This document shows, in pieces, positions 6,678 through 11,041 of a stretch of 11,041 nt of DNA (position 1 is its first letter; the number at the start of each line of letters is the position of its first letter). Under the pieces are notes generated by a model that saw only the letters and a list, made by a program, of their open reading frames with translations, was not told the DNA's origin and searched no databases. Both the position numbers and the translations under genes were made by a program. Origin of the DNA: an uncultured Ruminococcus sp. (lineage in GTDB: Bacteria; Bacillota; Clostridia; UBA1212; UBA1255); contig CACZOW010000100.1 of the NCBI GenBank assembly GCA_902782885.1, positions 1 through 11,041 of the forward strand, written 5' to 3'.

Positions 6678-7763
6678 ATGCGTCTCGACGGACTTATCGC
6701 GGAACTGAACAGCGTTGCCGACCTCTCCGGGCTGCAGGCAGGCATTGCCGACGCGGAGGGAAACGTACTTTACGCCCCCGCCGCCGCGCCCGAACTTGAG
6801 ACCGGCGCCGGACTGCCCGCCCGCGGTTTCGTCACGCTGCCTTTTGAAACGCAGGACGCGAAAACATTCCTGCTGTTTGCGCGCGGTACCGAAGAACCCG
6901 CCGGCGACGCCGCGGTGCTGCAGGCGCTCAAACTGGCAGCGGGCAGGCTTTCGGAGCATTACGGACGCGAGTCCACGGCGCCGGAACTGCTGGCGGCGGT
7001 GCTGGAAAAGCGCCCGGGCGCGGCCGTGAAAAAGCTCGAGGCTATGCTGGAAAACGCGGGACCCGGTACGGTATACCGGCTGCTGGCGGCCCGCAGCGAC
7101 TCCGGTCGGGAGGACCGGGAACGGGCGGAGACCGTGTGTGCCGTTGCCTCCGAAATGTTCCGCGAAGAGCGCGATTGCCCGGTGTGCGTGTGCTGCGCCG
7201 ACGGCGAGTACTATGCCGCGATACTGTGCGGATTCGGGGCGGATACCGCCGACAACGGCGCCGCCGCGCTCCAGTATGCGCTGGAACTGGCCGATACGGT
7301 CAATGCCGAAGCGATGATCCCGGTACGCGTCGGAGTGAGCAGCGCCTTTACCTCGCTGAAAGAACTCCCCGGAGCGTTTGCCCGGGCGGCGAGCGCGCTT
7401 GCCACCGGCGCGGAGTTCGAACAGGAGCGCAATTGTTTTGAATACGATAAACTGAGCCTGGAACGGCTGGTGTGCGAGATCCCGCAGGAGACCGGGATCG
7501 AGTACGTGCGCGAGACGTTCGGCAGCCGCCTCGAAAGGGGACGTGCTTCCGAGGAACTGCTCCGCACGGTCAAGATGTTCCTGGACTGCAATATGAACGC
7601 CAGTGAGGCGGCCAAGGCGATGTACATACACCGCAATACGATGACGTACCGGCTGGAAAAATTTCAGAAGCTTACGGGGCTCGACTGCGCGTCCTTCGGG
7701 GACGGGCTGCGGGTCCGGATCGCGCTGCTGATACTGCAGCGACTGGGAAGCAGGAGTGATTGA
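6678..7763 (+). CDS. PucR/CdaR-type transcriptional regulator
   Basis: A 361-residue protein. ATG 6678 is preferred because GAGG (6667-6670) lies 7 bases upstream; an in-frame ATG at 6600 inside the previous gene would add 26 residues with no ribosome site. The N-terminal part (about 1-97, with LQAGIADAEGNVLYAP) resembles a small GAF/PAS-like sensor. Residues about 128-260 match the CdaR GGDEF-like module, with the tell-tale VRVGVSSAFTSLKELPGAFARAASAL segment followed by FEYDKLSLERLV. The C-terminus (294-355) is the PucR-type helix-turn-helix (MNASEAAKAMYIHRNTMTYRLEKFQ). Relatives respond to purine breakdown products, sugar diacids or amino acids. The ligand here cannot be told. The gene sits between hexosaminidase and ftsE, and its stop is 2 bases before the ftsE start. 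Confidence 0.88.
   Translation: MRLDGLIAELNSVADLSGLQAGIADAEGNVLYAPAAAPELETGAGLPARGFVTLPFETQDAKTFLLFARGTEEPAGDAAVLQALKLAAGRLSEHYGRESTAPELLAAVLEKRPGAAVKKLEAMLENAGPGTVYRLLAARSDSGREDRERAETVCAVASEMFREERDCPVCVCCADGEYYAAILCGFGADTADNGAAALQYALELADTVNAEAMIPVRVGVSSAFTSLKELPGAFARAASALATGAEFEQERNCFEYDKLSLERLVCEIPQETGIEYVRETFGSRLERGRASEELLRTVKMFLDCNMNASEAAKAMYIHRNTMTYRLEKFQKLTGLDCASFGDGLRVRIALLILQRLGSRSD
7752..7756 (+). promoter_or_regulatory. Ribosome binding site for ftsE inside the regulator's 3' end
   Basis: AGGAG lies 9 bases before ATG 7766 and overlaps the last codons of the regulator gene, which points to translational coupling. The later ATGs at 7805 and 7811 have no such site. Confidence 0.65.
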
Positions 7764-7765
7764 CG

Positions 7766-8573
<808 letters not shown>

Positions 8574-8581
<8 letters not shown>

Positions 8582-9497
8582 GCTCAGATCCCTTCTGTAT
8601 ATAATCAAACAGAGCCTCGAGAACCTGCTCAAAAACTGGTACATGCTGCTGGCTTCCGTATTCGTGCTGTTCACGGGCATGTATATCATGGGCACGCTGC
8701 TGATCACGTCGGGAAGCATCAGCGCCATACTGAACGAGCAGGCGGAGCATCCCGAAGTGGAAGTTATCTGCCGCAGCGAAGTATCCGACGACGACAGCCT
8801 GCTGATCTACCGCGCCATCCTCGCGGACGAGCGCGTGAGCACCTGCAAGCTGAACACCAAGCGCGACAATTTCGAACTGATGAAAAAGACCCTCAAAGGA
8901 TACGAGGAGATATTCCAGTATGAAGACGCGGACAGCAACGTCCTGTACGTTTCTTTCGATATAAAGCTGAAGTCCGCGAGCCGGCTGGAGGAGTTCTCGG
9001 AAGATATGCGCAAGGTGACCGGCGTGGAGGAAGTGCAGGACAACGATTCGATCTACAAGTACTTCCGCTCCATAAGCCGCATCGTAAAGACCGGCACCGT
9101 GGTGGCGCTGGTGGTCATGGGCTTCTTCTCCGTGCTGCTGACGGTCAACACGATCCGCCTTACCGTACTGGCGCGCCGCAAAGAGCTGCGCATCATGCGC
9201 GATCTGGGCGCGTCGTACGCGTTCATGCGCGGGCCGTTTATTGCCGAAGGCATCACGATCGGACTGATCAGCGCGCTGCTGGCGTTCTTCGCGGTCAAAG
9301 GCACTTACAATTACCTCGCCGGCGTTCTGCACCGTTCGGAGGAAAATATCCGCAGCATTATTACGCTGAAGCCTTTCAGCACATATTCCGGCGGCCTGCT
9401 CACCGGCTTCCTGCTGGGCGGTCTGGCCGTGGGACTTATTGCCAGCATGCTGGCAATAAGAAAGTATATTGACACCGAGAGAGATGATGAGAAATGA
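8574..9497 (+). CDS. ftsX: Cell-division protein FtsX, membrane partner of FtsE
   Basis: FtsX is the four-helix membrane component whose outside domain engages a murein hydrolase or its activator. In the 307-residue product, helix 1 is about 23-45, an extracytoplasmic domain spans about 46-170, and helices 2-4 are about 173-193, 223-242 and 272-295. The family stretch TVNTIRLTVLARRKELRIMR followed by DLGASYAFMRGPFIAEG is clear. The ATG at 8574 lies in the end of ftsE (the ATGAGTAA overlap) and gives the expected N-terminus (KLRSLLYIIKQSLENLLKNW); an upstream in-frame ATG at 8451 adds 41 basic residues that are merely ftsE read in another frame. Its stop overlaps the next start by ATGA. Confidence 0.94.
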
Positions 9498-10804
9498 AAC
9501 TGTACAGCATTAGAAACAGGATGTCCGGCAGCACCGAACCGGAGCGCCGGGAAGATGACCGGATCGTACATGTGAACGGCGTGCTGATACTGTTGATCGC
9601 GGTGCTGCTGGTGGCGGTGACCGCGCTGGTGTCTTTTCTGATCTCGGGCTCGATATACAAAAACAAACTCGCCAAAGAAAAGGCTTACAAACTCGTGCTG
9701 CCTTCCGACAGCGATCCGTATAAGGTCGCGAAATTTCAGGATATCATCGACTATGTTTCCTCCAATTTCGCACTGGAGTATAAGACCGACGACCTGATCG
9801 AAGGCGCCATCAAAGGATACGTGGACGCGCTGGGGGACCGGTATTCGTACTATATCGAACCCGGCGATTATACCAGTTACAACAATTATATCACAGGCAC
9901 GTACACCGGCATCGGCATCTCGTGCACATTTGAAGACGAGGGCATCGTGGTCAGCGAAGTATTTCCCGATACGCCCGCGGCCCGCGCCGGCATCGCGGAA
10001 GGCGAACTGATCTCCGAGATCAACGGCATCACCACCAAAGGCATGGAACAATCTATGGTCTCAAGCATGCTGGGGCAGGAGGGCACGAAGGTAAAGCTTA
10101 AGCTGGTGGGCATCGATCAGAGCGAGCGCGAAGTGGAACTGGAAGTGGCGACGATCAGCCGTCAATCCGTATTCGGCCTCGGCTACGACGACGGTGTGTA
10201 TTATATCCGCATCAGTCAGTTTGACAGCGATACCGGCGAGGAATTCCGGCAGATGCTGAAGGTAGCGGAAAACGCCGGCATGAAGGCGCTGGTGCTGGAT
10301 CTCAGGGGCAATCCGGGCGGTTACGAGCGCCAGGCGGACGAAGTGGCGGACGCGCTTCTGGGCAAAGGCCTGATCGCGTACTCGCAGGACAAGAGCGGCA
10401 ACCGCGCTTCGGAAGTATTCTCCGACGAAAAGGAAGTCGACGTGCCGGTGGTGCTGCTGGTCAATCAGAACTCCGCCAGCGCTTCCGAACTGGTCACGGG
10501 CGCATTCCGGGATTTCAAGAAGGGGACCATCGTGGGCAAACGCACGTTTGGCAAGGCGATCGGGCAGTTGTCCCGCTCCTACACCGATGACGGCAGCGGC
10601 GTTGTGATCACGGTCGCCCGCTATTTCACGCCCTCGGGTGAGTGCATACACGGGGTGGGCATTGCCCCCGACGTGGAAGTGTCGCTGGAAAGCAATTACG
10701 AGGGTCTGACCCCCGACAAGATCCCGGCGGGCGCGGATGTTCAGCTGGACAAGGCGCTGGAACTGGTAAGAGCGGCGATGGGTGAAGCGGCGGATGCCGC
10801 GTAA
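9494..10804 (+). CDS. S41 family C-terminal processing peptidase with PDZ domain
   Basis: A membrane-anchored serine protease acting outside the cytoplasmic membrane, of the CtpA/CtpB/Tsp family, which cleaves exported substrates from their C-terminal side. The 436 residues comprise a short cytoplasmic tail, one membrane anchor (about 29-51), a helical region (75-135), a PDZ domain (about 138-205) and the S41 core. The Ser-Lys-Gln catalytic set is complete: S329 in NQNSASASE, K354 in TFGKAIGQ and Q358, with the same spacing as E. coli Tsp. LVLDLRGNPGG is also present. The start overlaps ftsX by 4 bases (ATGA), so translation is probably coupled. In B. subtilis ctpB also lies beside ftsEX. Substrates may include proteins of the FtsEX hydrolase pathway, an inference from position. 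Confidence 0.94.
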   Translation: MKLYSIRNRMSGSTEPERREDDRIVHVNGVLILLIAVLLVAVTALVSFLISGSIYKNKLAKEKAYKLVLPSDSDPYKVAKFQDIIDYVSSNFALEYKTDDLIEGAIKGYVDALGDRYSYYIEPGDYTSYNNYITGTYTGIGISCTFEDEGIVVSEVFPDTPAARAGIAEGELISEINGITTKGMEQSMVSSMLGQEGTKVKLKLVGIDQSEREVELEVATISRQSVFGLGYDDGVYYIRISQFDSDTGEEFRQMLKVAENAGMKALVLDLRGNPGGYERQADEVADALLGKGLIAYSQDKSGNRASEVFSDEKEVDVPVVLLVNQNSASASELVTGAFRDFKKGTIVGKRTFGKAIGQLSRSYTDDGSGVVITVARYFTPSGECIHGVGIAPDVEVSLESNYEGLTPDKIPAGADVQLDKALELVRAAMGEAADAA

Positions 10805-11041
10805 CGCGATGTACGAAGGGCTGTCACTGTTTTATGATACATTGACGCAGGACGTCAATTACGGCGCGATCGCGCGGTTCGTTTCCGGACGGATAAGGCG
10901 TTCCGGAGCGTACCGCGATTATATTTCGCGCGGCGAAAGACCGATCCTGCTGGACTGCGGCTGCGGCACGGGCCGGCTGATCGCGGAGCTGCGCGATGAG
11001 TTCGAATGCATCGGTCTGGATGCGTCGGAGGAGATGCTGGA
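10794..11041 (+). CDS. Class I SAM-dependent methyltransferase (5' part; runs off the right edge)
   Basis: The first 82 codons are in the window. The SAM-binding motif I is clear, LLDCGCGTGRL, followed by an acidic end of strand 2 in CIGLDASEEML. The opening MYEGLSLFYDTLTQDVNYGAIARF is typical of small Bacillota methyltransferases of this class. Two starts are possible: ATG 10794, overlapping the peptidase gene by 11 bases with GGTG at 10781-10784 as a weak ribosome site, or ATG 10809, which gives the family-like MYEG start but lacks a ribosome site. The substrate is not predictable from this part. Confidence 0.85.
   Translation, partial: MPRNAMYEGLSLFYDTLTQDVNYGAIARFVSGRIRRSGAYRDYISRGERPILLDCGCGTGRLIAELRDEFECIGLDASEEML

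Noticed and set aside
10704..10717. AGGGTCTGACCCCC as an inverted copy of the 13-mer
   Set aside because: Two mismatches and ordinary coding context; the match is within chance for GC-rich sequence.

Overview
The window looks like a piece of chromosome from a GC-rich member of the Bacillota, most likely an uncultured Clostridia-type bacterium. This is inferred from strong GGAGG-type ribosome binding sites, a Gram-positive style FtsK/SpoIIIE, an ftsE-ftsX-S41 peptidase order seen in Bacillota, a PucR/CdaR-type regulator, and Pro-Thr-Glu linkers of the kind found in clostridial surface proteins. No 16S or other taxonomic marker is present, so the lineage is an inference.

Layout. On the minus strand, positions 1-1406 carry the first 468 codons of a secreted, membrane-anchored surface protein of unknown function. 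It runs off the left edge and has its own sigma-A-like promoter. A 524-base divergent intergenic region (1407-1930) follows, holding two promoters, a set of TGAAGCG boxes and two related GC-rich hairpins. From 1931 to the right edge everything is on the plus strand and closely packed: a long-linker FtsK/SpoIIIE DNA translocase, a cytoplasmic GH20 beta-N-acetylhexosaminidase, a PucR/CdaR-type transcriptional regulator, FtsE, FtsX, an S41 C-terminal processing peptidase with a PDZ domain, and the first 82 codons of a class I SAM-dependent methyltransferase. The gaps after ftsK and after the hexosaminidase gene are 62 and 32 bases. After that the genes abut or overlap: regulator stop 2 bases before the ftsE start, ftsE/ftsX overlapping by 8, ftsX/peptidase by 4, peptidase/methyltransferase by about 11. 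No rho-independent terminator is visible between them, so they may form one transcription unit read from the promoter at 1802-1830.

How it may work together. FtsK clears chromosomal DNA from the closing septum. FtsEX is the ATP-driven transmembrane switch that activates murein hydrolases. The S41 peptidase cleaves exported proteins. The hexosaminidase could trim GlcNAc-containing wall fragments or sugars inside the cell, and the regulator sits just before ftsEX. A link between division, wall turnover and amino-sugar sensing is an attractive reading but is inference from gene order only.

Most unusual points: two exact in-frame copies of the 13-mer GGGGACAGACCCC inside the disordered FtsK linker, resembling mobile REP-like units; an FtsK with only about two membrane segments and a linker of about 500 residues; a regulator coupled to ftsE; and the absence, between ftsX and the S41 gene, of the murein hydrolase activator gene often found there.
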